A DNA stretch of 64,000 nucleotides from Cliona cf. orientalis (lineage: Eukaryota; Porifera; Demospongiae; Clionaida; Clionaidae): assembly GCA_963930775.1 (NCBI GenBank), contig OZ005690.1, positions 10,132,411 to 10,196,410 of the forward strand, written 5' to 3'. Position numbers and translations under genes: made by a program. Of the stretch, positions 12,301 to 23,185 are shown piece after piece; position 1 is the first letter of the stretch; the number at the start of each line of letters is the position of its first letter. The notes under the pieces were generated by a model that was not told the DNA's origin, did not search any database, and was given only the letters and a program-made list of their open reading frames with translations.

Positions 12301-13454
12301 AAACTTAATCTATACCAGTCTAGTAATTTTAATGACAATAACTTTTTGGACAGATTATCCCAGTGGTGCTACTGTACAGCAGCCACAATCCCCACCTACA
12401 GTTCAGACGCGATTGGATGAACACTTGCAATCATTAATATTTTCCAAGGATATGAGCAATGAGCAACTAGCACTATGGTTAAGAAACCACCCCAACCTAA
12501 GTGGGACAAATTATGAAGAAGATATCAGCAAATTGAGCGGTACATTGTTTGACACAATGCTAATCACTATGCTCATTAATATTATTGCCTTGTTTAGATG
12601 CCAGGATTAATGGCCATGTATTTCTGAGCCTGAATGAAAGCCAAATAACTCAACTAGGAATATCATTAGGATTCAAATTTGCCATCATGAATATCATAGA
12701 AGGCATGGTAAGTTCATGGGAAAGTCTCTGTAGTACATGTAGCATTATTTCAACTTGGTCCTGTTATGTAGCTACAGAGAAGCAGCCATCAACCTCCCAG
12801 TAGTGAGAGACTACCACTACAGCAACAGTCTCCAAGAAGCAGTGTGGCTACCCCCAGAACTACACAGCATCAGCTGAGCTCTTCTACTGCTGGACAACAA
12901 ATAAAACTTGGTAGGTAGTCACATCATGCATACACTCATACACACATACAATCATTAATTTTGATGCTGGCCATTGCTCATATTATTACTATACACGGCA
13001 GCACCTTAAGCTTTTCAGTATGATAGTTAACGACTGCTGTTGATGAATCAGATGTGCATACATGCATTCATACTTGTATGCGCCAATACACACATTGCTG
13101 ACCTGAATATTGTATTTGTACATAGATGAATTGCCGACATTAGACGAGTTGCTGATACTCAAGTACACCGACGAAGGAACGAGATACAAACTTCGAATTG
13201 TCGAAGAAGCTAGCCATAAATGGAAGGACATTGCCAATTTAATTTGCGGTGATGTTAACGTAACGATCAAATTAGAAGACAAATTCCGTGGTGATTCCAA
13301 CGAGTGTCTCAAACGAACATTCATTGACTACTTCATTAACAAGAAACCACAGGGGTATACTCAAGACTGGAATGGACTAATTGAATTACTGGATGATATC
13401 AATCTCCAAACACTTGCTGAAAAAGTAAAACATGCGCTTTCATGTGCTAGATAA
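6393..13454 (+). CDS. ROCO GTPase fused to Ig, RING, SAM, ZU5, SAM and Death domains
   Basis: I model 18 exons: 6393-8737, 8818-9106, 9174-9272, 9462-9566, 9862-9899, 9962-10134, 10202-10344, 10460-10576, 10643-10752, 10815-10956, 11004-11066, 11198-11754, 11817-11972, 12040-12220, 12354-12539, 12598-12707, 12772-12910, 13126-13454. All introns are GT/AG, all phases agree, and together they give about 1,755 residues. Numbered from codon 6416: P-loop GVPRSGKT (28-35), switch STSTG, DTGGQ (243), THVDK (326), COR domain (about 400-774), Ig-like (YxGTYRC, 775-870), RING (CPVC..CGHTICQLC..CPMC, about 955-1000), SAM (about 1065-1132), ZU5 (about 1210-1340), UPA-like linker (to 1498), second SAM (about 1525-1597), Death domain (about 1645-1750). 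The start is open: exon 1 is preceded by an acceptor, and the first in-frame ATG is 6485. It is probably a cytoplasmic NLR-like signalling protein (inference). The architecture is unlike any I can name. Confidence 0.85.
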
Positions 13455-14204
13455 TAGTAGTAGTACTGCATGTGTGAGTTAGCTACCTCATATTTTCTAT
13501 AATAGTTACTATTAGTATGATAACTATAACATATATCTTTAAGCTATTGGGTTGTTTTTCCCCTTATAGATGCTCTATTGTTATATATTGTTATTAGAAT
13601 GTGTGTAAACATTTGCTTATTTTTCCATCATGGAAAGTTTTCAAATTATCGTTCATTTTGCCAAACCATAAACCTTGCCAAGATATTAACTATTATAAAG
13701 AGCTCTCTCAAGCACAAAACCCTCGGGTTTCATGGCAATGGGAGTGTACCGAAGGTACAACAAGCAATAACCATGCAGAACATAATATTATGACATTGTA
13801 CAGCATGAAACTTTGTCCATAGACAAAGTCAAAGAAAAATTTAGACAAAAGTTATGTCTAAGAATAAAACTAGCTATTCATAGCTAGTCAATAGAAAAAT
13901 TAGCTAGTCAATAGAAAAATTACAAAAAAAAAACAAAAAACAAACGACAAGTATAATATTATTATCTCCGCAAGCATATATAATATAGCAGTGTCACTCA
14001 AGGTTCAACGGCTCACAGCAATGACAGCCCTAGTGTGTTGTATTGAGCGCCACACTGCAGTGCTGATATCAAGTCAACTCCCCTCATGGCCGCTGAGTAC
14101 AGACTCCAATTCTTGAGGACATTACGTAGCTACAGGTTCTTCAAAACATCTTGAAGTTGAAGGACTATGATGCAAAACCTTGGCACAAGGCTAAAGTACA
14201 CTAG
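13455..14204. other. Intergenic; small tandem duplication only
   Basis: Around 13870-13925 TAGCTAGTCAATAGAAAAAT occurs twice in tandem. The rest is AT-rich. A signal-peptide exon of the monooxygenase gene should lie here, but I could not identify it. Confidence 0.3.
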
Positions 14205-14998
14205 ATCTATCCCTTCTCATCCGTCCTGAATGCCGCTGGCGATGGCTCTCCTCTGTACACTCTCTATTGGAACTTCGACACGGCTGAACGGACGATAACG
14301 TTTGCAGTGAAGGCCAGAACTAATGGATGGGTCGGCTTTGGTATCTCCACGGGCCCCAACGGTGGCATGGTCAACTCTGACATCGTCATTGGGTGGGTGA
14401 AGATGCAAGTTAATTTACAAGTATATAAAGAGCTCAATAATTATTGAGGTAGCTAATCGCGTTATTTGTTATTATTGAGTATAAATTGAGAGTTTGTAGT
14501 AGCTAATATTAGAGTAGGTAGTTCCTGGACCATTGAGCTATACAGTAAGTAGTGCTACCGATATCTTGAAGTAAAGCTTTTGACCTTGTAGAAATCCTAA
14601 GAATATTCTGGCAAATGTATTAATTTGCTTCCATGGAAATCCTTTATTTGCATGCATTACTTTGAGTCCATATCATGATAGGGCATAATAATTAAATATT
14701 ATGGTCCAGTTGCTATTTATTTTATTGTGGTGTGCCTACATGTATAATTTATTCTATCTATTATACCATACATACCACAGGATCGCTATGCGGTTACCCA
14801 ATCCCGCCCACCAATAATTGATCCTCAACAGGACTGGAATCTGATCAGAGGAGAGAATGAGGATGGTTTCACTACTTTAGAGTTCTGGAGAAAATGGGTG
14901 ACATGCGATGATAACGACAGAGATATAGAAGTGAGTGAAGTTTGAGCATTAAATTTTATTGAGATAGCTGAAATGATAGGGAGTCGTAAAGGAAGAGA

Positions 14999-15045
14999 AG
15001 GAGAGAGGGAGGGAGGGAGGGAGCAGAGAGAGAGAGAGAGGGAGA
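14999..15045. repeat. (GGGA/GA)n microsatellite
   Basis: Purine-only short tandem repeat in the intron after the second monooxygenase exon. Confidence 0.8.
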
Positions 15046-15334
15046 AGATGCCCCATGCAGTATCGACTAATGCAATAATTATACACACTGTCATTGAATA
15101 AGGATGAAAAGAGAATTTGACTCAATTCCAATTCACATCTTTTTCTTCACCTGTGCAGATATCAGGGACAGCTCTGGAATTGAGTTCATCTACGAGAATG
15201 CCCCTCGACACTACGATGCTGGCATCCTACTGATGGGTCATCAGGTCAACCGACTTATGATAGTCCCTCCCCACGCCATAAACTACGGCGTCACTGGAGT
15301 CTGCTCTTTGGAATGCACTTCAAGGGTAAGTAGA

Positions 15335-15545
15335 TACCGTATAGCCAGAAAATTTGGCGGGGAATTAAATTTGGTGGTTTGGCGGTCTATGTTATAACCG
15401 CCAAATTAAAATCTGCCAAAATTTCCTATTCACATATATACGTATAGCAATCCTGTACAATTTAAATCCGCTAATATTCTTGCAATAGTGATTTTGTACT
15501 CAACCGCCAAATTTAATTCCCGCCAATATTTCCGGCTATACGGTA
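15335..15545. mobile_element. TACCGTATAGCC inverted-repeat element
   Basis: Left TACCGTATAGCCAGAAAATT and right AATATTTCCGGCTATACGGTA pair with few mismatches. Inner arms GGCGGGAATTAAATTTGG and CCAAATTTAATTCCCGCC also pair. It lies in an intron of the monooxygenase gene and has no coding content. Confidence 0.75.
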
Positions 15546-15804
15546 CATACCATAATTTGACATTTTAAAATTGCGACTATCCTTTAATTATGCAATTTTT
15601 TATGTTTGCATTTAATTTTTATCAAAAATTCAACATTATGTTTGCACTTGCATAAGATATTATGGTGATCAATAATTATTATTCATGATTGTTTATTTTG
15701 TAGTACCTTCCTCAAGGAGGCATCAACATCTTTGCAAATCTTCTTCACACTCACGTAGTCGGTAAGACACAAGTACCAATCTCCTTTAATATGTACAGGG
15801 GCCT

Positions 15805-16574
15805 TAGCCTCGTCCCCAGGCCCTCCCAGTTTTTTAATGTTGCACGCAAAAACGGGAGGGCCTGGTACGCGAAGTCACGTGCATAGTGTCATGATGATCG
15901 ATCGTGACGCATAGGCGTAGGAACCGGGGGGGCTGAGGGGGCTGTAGCCCCCCCAATATTTTAGGAAGGGGGGCAGAGCCCCCATTGTTCTCCAGCCCAG
16001 TATTGTTACAATAAAGATTTTTAAACATTTATCAGGCCTGATTATGAGTAAATATGCCTCAATAGCTACCAAATCTATTCTACTCGACTTACAGTTAATT
16101 TTTTCACCGAGAAACTCGTGATAGCAGCCTCGATCGTGCAAAAATGGGCGTGGTTTAACATGAAGTGGGCGTGGCCGTAAAATTTTCGCGCGCGCTTCGC
16201 GCGCAATTGGATATTCAGCCCCTCCAACCTTCAGTATCTTCCTACGCCTATGTGACGTGGCATGACGCGAACGAAAAGTAGGTCGATCGAGGTCAACAAA
16301 ACCGGGGCGTTTCTACGCTATCCATGCCTTCTATCAACTACAAACATACAGTTTGAGCCGACGAAGGATCACCTTTTACTCGTATGACAGCGATATCTCT
16401 ATATTTCTTATCATTTGCGAGCTGTAGCGCTCATAAGTCTGGTGACCTTCGACCCGCGAGGTGTTGTGGACCTTCTCTCACCTTCTCTCTCCATCACGTG
16501 ACTTCGCGTACCAGGCCCTCCCCCTTTTCTGCGTATAACATTGAAAACGTGGGAGTGGCCTGGGGACGAGGCTA
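15805..16574. mobile_element. TAGCCTCGT foldback element with 9-bp target duplication
   Basis: TAGCCTCGTCCCCAGGCC opens the left arm and GGCCTGGGGACGAGGCTA closes the right. The inverted arms run about 80 bp, to GAAGTCACGTG and CACGTGACTTC. CAGGGGCCT flanks both ends (15796-15804 and 16575-16583), a 9-bp target duplication as made by Mutator-like transposases. No transposase is present. A second element (15910-16252) is nested inside. The site is a monooxygenase intron. Confidence 0.85.
15910..16252. mobile_element. CATAGGCGTAGGA MITE with 5-bp target duplication (nested)
   Basis: Perfect 13-bp inverted ends CATAGGCGTAGGA/TCCTACGCCTATG are flanked by TGACG on both sides. The interior has G and C runs and the self-complementary CGCGCGCGCTTCGCGCGC, also present in 23861-24195. 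It is nested in the 15805-16574 foldback and so is younger. Confidence 0.85.
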
Positions 16575-17089
16575 CAGGGGCCTATAATCATTGCAATTGG
16601 GGAGGCGGGAAGGCCAAGTTCTTTCTGTGAAATAATTAATGCCATTTCTACCACCATTGAAAAAATAAGTGTGCATGCACATGATAAGAGGGGTCTAAAG
16701 AAGAAGGGGGAGCATACCCCCACTTTTGATCCTGAAACCCAATTTTTTGTACGTATATACCGTACTATAACGTATCATGAAAAACTGTTTTATATAAATG
16801 TTATGAGAATTCGTAAAATGCTAATTAATTGGATCATGCATAACTACGGTAAATTATCACTAGCAATTAAAACTCGACACTAGCTTATACCATATCCAAC
16901 TTGTATCCCACACTTTTCCTCTTCCTATCCGTAGGTCGAGGTTTAACCCTGAAGATCCTTCGTCGCACCCAGGAGTGCGGCAGTGGGCTGCAAGAACTGA
17001 AGCCAGTCGACCAAAACCTCCAGTATGACTTCAACTATCAGCAGTTCACCTATCTGCCAGAAGAGATTAAAGTGTTACCAGTATGTGCT

Positions 17090-17316
17090 TGTCACGCCAC
17101 ACTGAGTCGCAGCAGCTTGCTCGATTACTTAGGAAACAAACTATTTATTAACAACTCAAGAAGGCATGCATTTGTACAGGACTCAACAGAAATCAGACTG
17201 ACTGATACAATAGAAAAACCGGTCAGAACTAGCTGAAATGACCATACCAGTTTGACGGGTTGCTGTAACCAGCTGATCTACGAGATGACATAATGACAAA
17301 AACCTTTGACCTTACA
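17090..17316 (-). repeat. 3' LTR of the Ty3/gypsy element
   Basis: 227 bp, matching 23186-23412 at all but one position. It abuts the polypurine tract at 17317-17331. Confidence 0.95.
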
Positions 17317-17472
17317 ATTCCCCCCTCTGAGGGTGGCGCTTGTCCTCAAGTTGCACAAACACAATAAGGTGATACAAAAACAATAGAATACTGATACCAT
17401 GCACACCAATTATTACAATACATAACAGCATTAGAGTCTACAATAGTCATTAGTCTTTTAGTTCTCAATGTT

Positions 17473-20400
17473 TCAATTGTTCTCTTGAAGTCTTCGGGTC
17501 ATAGCGCGGGTCACAGGCCCGGTCGTTCTCGGCTCAGGCGGAGCACGAGAAGTAGAATTGTTAGCAGCATGCTTTGACTTTCGTTTGCGGGTCTTACGAC
17601 GACCAGTCCAACTAGTGTCGGGAATCTCTGGATAACAGTGACGTAGTCTGTCGAGAGCCACAAAGATACTTGGGTCATCAACACTATCCACAAGTTTCAC
17701 TTCGGCATTAGTGGGTGTTAGAGTCACAATACGGTAGGGACCGTGGTAGGGTCTAGCCAGTTTTCTCTCTTTACCAGTTACATCGGTAGGCATGTATACC
17801 ATCACTCTTTCCCCGACTTTGTAAGCAGGCTCTTTTGCATGCATATCGTAAAACTTTTTCTGTCTCACTTGTGCTTTCTTGATCTGCTCCCTAGCATCTT
17901 CATGAGCCTTCACCAAACAAGTAACAAGCTCCGACTTGTAATCATCCAGATCAACAGTGTACTCAGGTCGAGGGAGCTCCATGGTGCTAGTAGTAGGTAA
18001 ACGTGGGTCTCTGCCGTAAACAAGAAAGAATGGAGATTCTCTCGTAGACTCCTGAATCGTGGAACGGTATGCAAATAGGAGCATCGGCAGCTGCTTGTCC
18101 CACTCAACACCAACATCGACACTTTTCGCTATCATGTTTGTGATGGTAGAGTTGAATTTCTCTACAAGGCCATCCGTTTGCGGGTGGTATCCGGATGTAT
18201 TGACTTTCTTTATACCGAGAAGTGAGCATATTTCGAGGATTAGATCGGATAGAAAATTCGCGCCACGATCTGACAGAAGCTCCTCAGGCACGCCGTGTCT
18301 GCATACAATGTTCTCAACAAGAAGTCGTGCGATAGTTTCTGCTCGCTGATCTGGGACCGGATAGGCCTCTACCCATTTAGTCAGATAGTCTAAGAACACA
18401 ACAAGGTATTTATTCCCGCTAGAAGTGAGAGGCAGCTGTAAAATGTCAACTCCAACTCGGTGAAACGGTCCTTTGACGGGAATTGGCTGAAGCGGTGGTC
18501 GAATACCACGTCCTGGTCCTTTGCGTGTGGCACAATTCAGGCAACCTCGACAAAACTTTCTGACATCTGATCGCATGCCATGCCACCAGTAGGACCGACG
18601 GAGCCGATCGTACACTTTACGTTCGGAGAAATGTCCGGAAAACACACAAGAGTGAGCCTCCTTAAGCAGGTTACTCCTTAGCTCACAAGGAACGACTACA
18701 CACCATCGGCTGGAATCAGCAACATCTTCTCTATGCAACACTCCGTCAATCAATTCCATTCTCTTACTTTCCAAAACAATTCTTTTAGCAACACTGTCAT
18801 TCTCGGGTAGAACCTTCTGCTCAAGGTAAGTGATGTACACAGCCAGCTCTGGATCTTTCAGCTGCAGCTCACGAATCTCAGTAAGGCTCTCCTTCAGCTT
18901 GATATCTTGATCTCCACTAGTGCAGTCACTGTTTACACTGGAATCATCATTAGCTACTTCTGCATCTTCTCCAGGGCAGTCATTGTCAACACTGGAATCG
19001 GCTGATGTATCAGCGCTACCACCGGATACATTGGCGGGGTCACTAGACTTGTTAGGAGATGCAACGGACTGTACAACACCAACTGAACACATGTTGTCGT
19101 TGCTATACTCTAACTCTTCACAATTGTTCACAGAGTCAACACTTTTCGCTTCGTCAGTCACAGGATTGCGCGACAGTGCATCTGCATTTGCATTTTGTTT
19201 ACCGGAGCGATGCTTCAATGTTAGATCCATTTCTTGCACTGTCATGGCCCAACGTGCTAGCTTTCCAGAAGGGCGGGGGGTATTGAGAAGAGAGAGACAT
19301 GCTGAGTGATCAGTATACACAATTGTGTGGTGGCCTAAAAGATACGGGCGGAAATACCGAACAGCCCATACGAGCCCAAGCGTCTCCAATTCAGAAATGC
19401 AATCATTCTGTTCGTGGGAGTTAAGAGACCTAGAGGCGTACGCTATAGGATGTATAAGCCCGTCTTCTTGTCGTTGAGACAACACGGCGCCAAGGCCCAG
19501 GCCACTAGCATCCGTCTCTAAAATGAATTCTTTGTCAGAACCGAAATGAGGATATGCTAGAACAGGAGCTGTGACTAAGAGATTTTTCAGCTTGCTGAAA
19601 GCTTCATCGCACTGTGGGGTCCAATTGAATGACACGTCTTTCTTTGTAAGAGCATGCAGAGGCGCAGCTACCTTAGCAAATCCAGGTACGAATCTGCGGT
19701 AGTACGACGCCAGGCCAATAAACTGGCGGAGGGTGGTTACATCGTGAGGTACAGGGAAACACTTCACTTTGTCTGTTTTGGCGGGGTCAGGACGGATACC
19801 CTCTGCAGAGATCACATGACCCAAGTAGGGGACCTGGTCGCGGAGGAGGAGGCACTTTTTCGGCTTAAGACGCAAGCCAGCATCACGCAGTCTACCAAAC
19901 ACTTCTTTCATGTGTTGGAGATGCTCTTCGAGAGTGCGGGAAGCAATGAGTATGTCATCTAGATAGACGAAACAGCTATTCCACTCCAAACCAGAGAGCA
20001 CAGCTTGCATGGCGCGCTGAAATGTGGCAGGCGCATTGCACAAGCCAAACGGCATTCGTGTAAATTCGAACAAGCCGTGATGCGTGGTAAAGGCTGACTT
20101 TGCGCAGGCGTCTTCATCGAGTTCGACTTGCCAATAGCCTGATGCCAGGTCTAGCGACGAGAAGTATTTTGCTTCTCCAAGAGTGTCGAGAATGTCTTCT
20201 ACGCGTGGAAGCTGATAGACATCTTTCTTCGTGATAGAATTCAACTTTCTGAAGTCTACGCAAAAACGCAGACTGCCATCTTTTTTTGGTACAAGCACTA
20301 TGGGGCTAGCCCAGGGACTTCTGGAAGGTCTTACTATCCCTTGTGCTTGCATTTGAGATACCATTTGTTCAATCTTTTCGCGATAAATCACGGGAGTACG

Positions 20401-22974
20401 ATAGGGACGCTGTTTAATGGGAGTGTGGTTTTCCGTAGGGATGGTATGACGAACCAGATTAGTACAGCCCAATTCTGAATCATCCAAAGCGAATATATCA
20501 GTGGATTCAGTAAGTACTTCTTTCAACTTGTCTAACTCGATTGGGCTAAGTTTATCGACAGGCAGCTCTAAAGACTGCAATAACTGCTGAAAACGCTCAG
20601 GAGTATTGGATAATGCTTTGACTGCAGCACACCTGCTGTCATCAAGATGCTCATTTTTCTCTGGGGTATCAACTTTCACTGTCTCAGGTAGATCACATGA
20701 CCTAACAACTCCCAACTGCATTCCCTTTTTCAATTTAACAGGCAAACCCTGGTAATTCTCAACAGGGATCAAAGCCATTCCATCAATATTCAAAGTGATC
20801 AAAGATTCATGGGAACAGAGACCGTGCGATTCGATAACGTCACATGCAGGTTCAAATAAGCAACACTTAACTTCACTAGTATTACCATCAGCTTGACCTT
20901 TAGATTGGCAAGGATTACTGTCAACACGACATTTAATAAACCGTCCCTTTTGACTCGGAATTGTGGTGGCTTGCACCAAACACACACGTGAAACAGTAGG
21001 CTCAGATTGGGGGGATGTAGCTAAAGCTTCCCCATTAGCTCTGGTAATAGATACACCAAGATATGGAATAATATTTGTACCAAGTAGACATGGTTGTACA
21101 CTATCAGGTTGGACAAACAAAGTAGCACATACCGTTTTTCCATCAGCCTCCACTGTGGCGTCAAACTGAGCAGTCACAACGATCTCGGGTCCTTTGTCTC
21201 CGTCTTTCCCGAAGAGAGTAGTGCAGGGCTTTCTTAAAGTGGGTACGGGGCGTCCTTGGCGTCCTAAGTGTCTGCCAATGGCGTGGAGAACTTCGCGAGA
21301 GACGATGGAGGACTGGGCACCCGTATCAAACATGGCTCGCACGGGCACTCCTTCGATCAGGATGTCGAGGTACAGAGTAGGTCCCACTGCTCCCTTTGTG
21401 TCCTCTACTGCACTCACTGCTGAGGTAGTGCTCGCCTCGATCAGCAGCTGCTGTTCACGATCCACATGCCTCTTGGCTAAGACAGCCTTCAACTGCTCAT
21501 CAGAAAAATCATCCAGTTTAGGTACTTGTCCAACAACGGCGGTACGAGAAGTATCTGAACGACCAGGAGCTTCCGGAGGTGGTCTGGACTCCCGTCGCGG
21601 CTGATTATCTCGGGATCCTCCCCTGAAACGTCCTTTGCGGTGGGTACGGTGTCGCTCGGTCTGGGAATTGGAGGAGGTAGTCGGAGGAAGGGACTCATTT
21701 CCTGAATCCTGACGTTGTGTAGCTGGGTCCTTAGGCGGTTGGCTGGTTTGCTCATTCTTCTTACTGGACCTGTGTGCGTCACTTTTAGAGGCAGCAGATG
21801 CCGCATACTGCTTCTCATGCTGCTCGAGAGTCCTGGCTCGATCGTACAGTTCGCGAAAAGTCTCCTGCGGTTTTGGGGCGCCAAGTTTGCGCTGCCATTT
21901 GACGTGGAGGGCCTGGAAGAATCGGCCTTTGAGCAAACGGTCAAACTCCTTTCCTTTGGAGGAGGGAAACGCCTTTCGTCCTAGACGCTGCAGGTCAATC
22001 CCCAGCTGTTCTACCGTCTCGCTTCCTTGTGTCCTGTGGTGAAATTCCAAACCACGTAACTCCTCAATATCTCCTGTTCGGAACCACTTCTTAAGAGATT
22101 GGGTCGCTTTGTCATAGTTGCTACGCTCGTCTTCAGGGAGAGAACGAAACACTTCACGGGCTGTTTTGTCCAACAGCAACTTCAGTTGGTGCAACTTTTG
22201 CTCCGCAGTCCAGCCAGCAAGTGCTGACCGCTCCTCAAAGCGCTCTAGCCAGCGATCGAAACCTTCATCTTCAGCTTGCTCCTTCTCCCCAGTATATAAC
22301 AGCAAGGGAGGGAGATGATGAACCGCTGTAGCCAACGCCTGAGCTGCCATTGCTTGTGTCTGGGCCTGGAGTAGCTTGGTCATAGTCTGCATCAAAGTGG
22401 GAGGTTCAGTTGATCCTCCATCAGCATCTGAGTCGGACTGGGTTGGGTCATCTTGATGTTCTAGAGCCTTTCGAGATGTCTCCTTGTTAGTCTCGTTGTT
22501 AGCTCCCGTCCCATCATCTTCCACTTCACTTTCTCTTTCACTACCATCAGAGAGTTCACTCACTTCAAGCTCATGGAATTCACTTGGCGGGTATAGGTCG
22601 TCAGAGCGGCTTGTACTTCTGTGCGCATGCGTGGAACTTCCGGAAGCTGAGGGAGCGCGCGGGGCCGGCGTCGACAGTCTCGTAGCCTCCAGCGCTGAAA
22701 TGCGCTCCTCGAAGCGCTGCTGCTCCACCCTAAATCGCTCCTTCACGTCCTGCATCCAATCATCCATCACCTTTCGCTCACGTTCCATTGCCCGTTGATG
22801 CTCACCGCGTAGTTCTTCCAATGCTCGAAACTTTTCCACCTCAGCACGCAACCTCGAACTCTCCGTCTCTCTCGCTAGCTGTTCCTCCAACGCCTGAGAT
22901 CGCTGCTCAGCTTCACGTTGTACTTCGTCAGCTTCACGAGTAGCTTGCTCCACTTGGCTACGGAGTCTCTCCAT
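17473..22974 (-). CDS. Gag-Pol polyprotein of the Ty3/gypsy element
   Basis: One frame of 1,833 codons gives, in order: charged coiled coil (1-95), retrotransposon Gag core (about 230-400), an Arg-rich segment in place of a CCHC knuckle, aspartic protease (DTGA near 547), reverse transcriptase (YLDD near 1005), RNase H (TDAS..), integrase with an HHCC zinc motif near 1443, a DDE core near 1507-1620, and a GPY/F-like module (RPYHGPYRIV) before a basic tail. This order (RT-RNase H-integrase) is Ty3/gypsy. Gag and Pol share one frame without a stop. All catalytic motifs that I can see are present. The true Gag start is probably further upstream in another frame (23150), so the N-terminus of this copy is uncertain. 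Confidence 0.95.
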   Translation of the reverse strand: MERLRSQVEQATREADEVQREAEQRSQALEEQLARETESSRLRAEVEKFRALEELRGEHQRAMERERKVMDDWMQDVKERFRVEQQRFEERISALEATRLSTPAPRAPSASGSSTHAHRSTSRSDDLYPPSEFHELEVSELSDGSERESEVEDDGTGANNETNKETSRKALEHQDDPTQSDSDADGGSTEPPTLMQTMTKLLQAQTQAMAAQALATAVHHLPPLLLYTGEKEQAEDEGFDRWLERFEERSALAGWTAEQKLHQLKLLLDKTAREVFRSLPEDERSNYDKATQSLKKWFRTGDIEELRGLEFHHRTQGSETVEQLGIDLQRLGRKAFPSSKGKEFDRLLKGRFFQALHVKWQRKLGAPKPQETFRELYDRARTLEQHEKQYAASAASKSDAHRSSKKNEQTSQPPKDPATQRQDSGNESLPPTTSSNSQTERHRTHRKGRFRGGSRDNQPRRESRPPPEAPGRSDTSRTAVVGQVPKLDDFSDEQLKAVLAKRHVDREQQLLIEASTTSAVSAVEDTKGAVGPTLYLDILIEGVPVRAMFDTGAQSSIVSREVLHAIGRHLGRQGRPVPTLRKPCTTLFGKDGDKGPEIVVTAQFDATVEADGKTVCATLFVQPDSVQPCLLGTNIIPYLGVSITRANGEALATSPQSEPTVSRVCLVQATTIPSQKGRFIKCRVDSNPCQSKGQADGNTSEVKCCLFEPACDVIESHGLCSHESLITLNIDGMALIPVENYQGLPVKLKKGMQLGVVRSCDLPETVKVDTPEKNEHLDDSRCAAVKALSNTPERFQQLLQSLELPVDKLSPIELDKLKEVLTESTDIFALDDSELGCTNLVRHTIPTENHTPIKQRPYRTPVIYREKIEQMVSQMQAQGIVRPSRSPWASPIVLVPKKDGSLRFCVDFRKLNSITKKDVYQLPRVEDILDTLGEAKYFSSLDLASGYWQVELDEDACAKSAFTTHHGLFEFTRMPFGLCNAPATFQRAMQAVLSGLEWNSCFVYLDDILIASRTLEEHLQHMKEVFGRLRDAGLRLKPKKCLLLRDQVPYLGHVISAEGIRPDPAKTDKVKCFPVPHDVTTLRQFIGLASYYRRFVPGFAKVAAPLHALTKKDVSFNWTPQCDEAFSKLKNLLVTAPVLAYPHFGSDKEFILETDASGLGLGAVLSQRQEDGLIHPIAYASRSLNSHEQNDCISELETLGLVWAVRYFRPYLLGHHTIVYTDHSACLSLLNTPRPSGKLARWAMTVQEMDLTLKHRSGKQNANADALSRNPVTDEAKSVDSVNNCEELEYSNDNMCSVGVVQSVASPNKSSDPANVSGGSADTSADSSVDNDCPGEDAEVANDDSSVNSDCTSGDQDIKLKESLTEIRELQLKDPELAVYITYLEQKVLPENDSVAKRIVLESKRMELIDGVLHREDVADSSRWCVVVPCELRSNLLKEAHSCVFSGHFSERKVYDRLRRSYWWHGMRSDVRKFCRGCLNCATRKGPGRGIRPPLQPIPVKGPFHRVGVDILQLPLTSSGNKYLVVFLDYLTKWVEAYPVPDQRAETIARLLVENIVCRHGVPEELLSDRGANFLSDLILEICSLLGIKKVNTSGYHPQTDGLVEKFNSTITNMIAKSVDVGVEWDKQLPMLLFAYRSTIQESTRESPFFLVYGRDPRLPTTSTMELPRPEYTVDLDDYKSELVTCLVKAHEDAREQIKKAQVRQKKFYDMHAKEPAYKVGERVMVYMPTDVTGKERKLARPYHGPYRIVTLTPTNAEVKLVDSVDDPSIFVALDRLRHCYPEIPDTSWTGRRKTRKRKSKHAANNSTSRAPPEPRTTGPVTRAMTRRLQENN

Positions 22975-23150
22975 CTCGACGTCTTTTCGCTCGAGCGAGC
23001 GTTTAGCTCGGCTTCCAAGTGGGCCAGTCTTTCTTCAAGTTGCTGGTCCATGGTAGAATCACGAACTAATCCAGAGCGTAACGATTTTCTGGCAACAACG
23101 TCTCGATTACCACTCAACTCTTGTAAGGACTTTAGTTCTCTATTCGACAT
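22975..23150 (-). CDS. N-terminal Gag segment in a shifted frame
   Basis: A Met codon at 23150 opens MSNRELKSLQELSGNRD and then a coiled coil (EERLAHLEAELNARSSEK) that fits the start of the main frame. The two frames overlap near 22980 around an AAAA run. Either one base is missing or added in this copy, or a ribosomal shift joins them. I do not join them here. Confidence 0.6.
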
Positions 23151-23162
23151 CACCCAACTGTT

Positions 23163-23183
23163 GTCGTCCTGGCAGGGTCGCCA
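23163..23183 (-). promoter_or_regulatory. tRNA primer-binding site of the LTR element
   Basis: Two bases after the 5' LTR the element strand reads TGGCGACCCTGCCAGGAC. The TGG start matches the CCA end of a tRNA primer; which tRNA is not determined. Confidence 0.75.
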
Positions 23184-23185
23184 TT

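Noticed and set aside
21489-21944. 151-codon minus frame within the retrotransposon
   Set aside because: Shadow of Gag-Pol in another frame, with no known motif.
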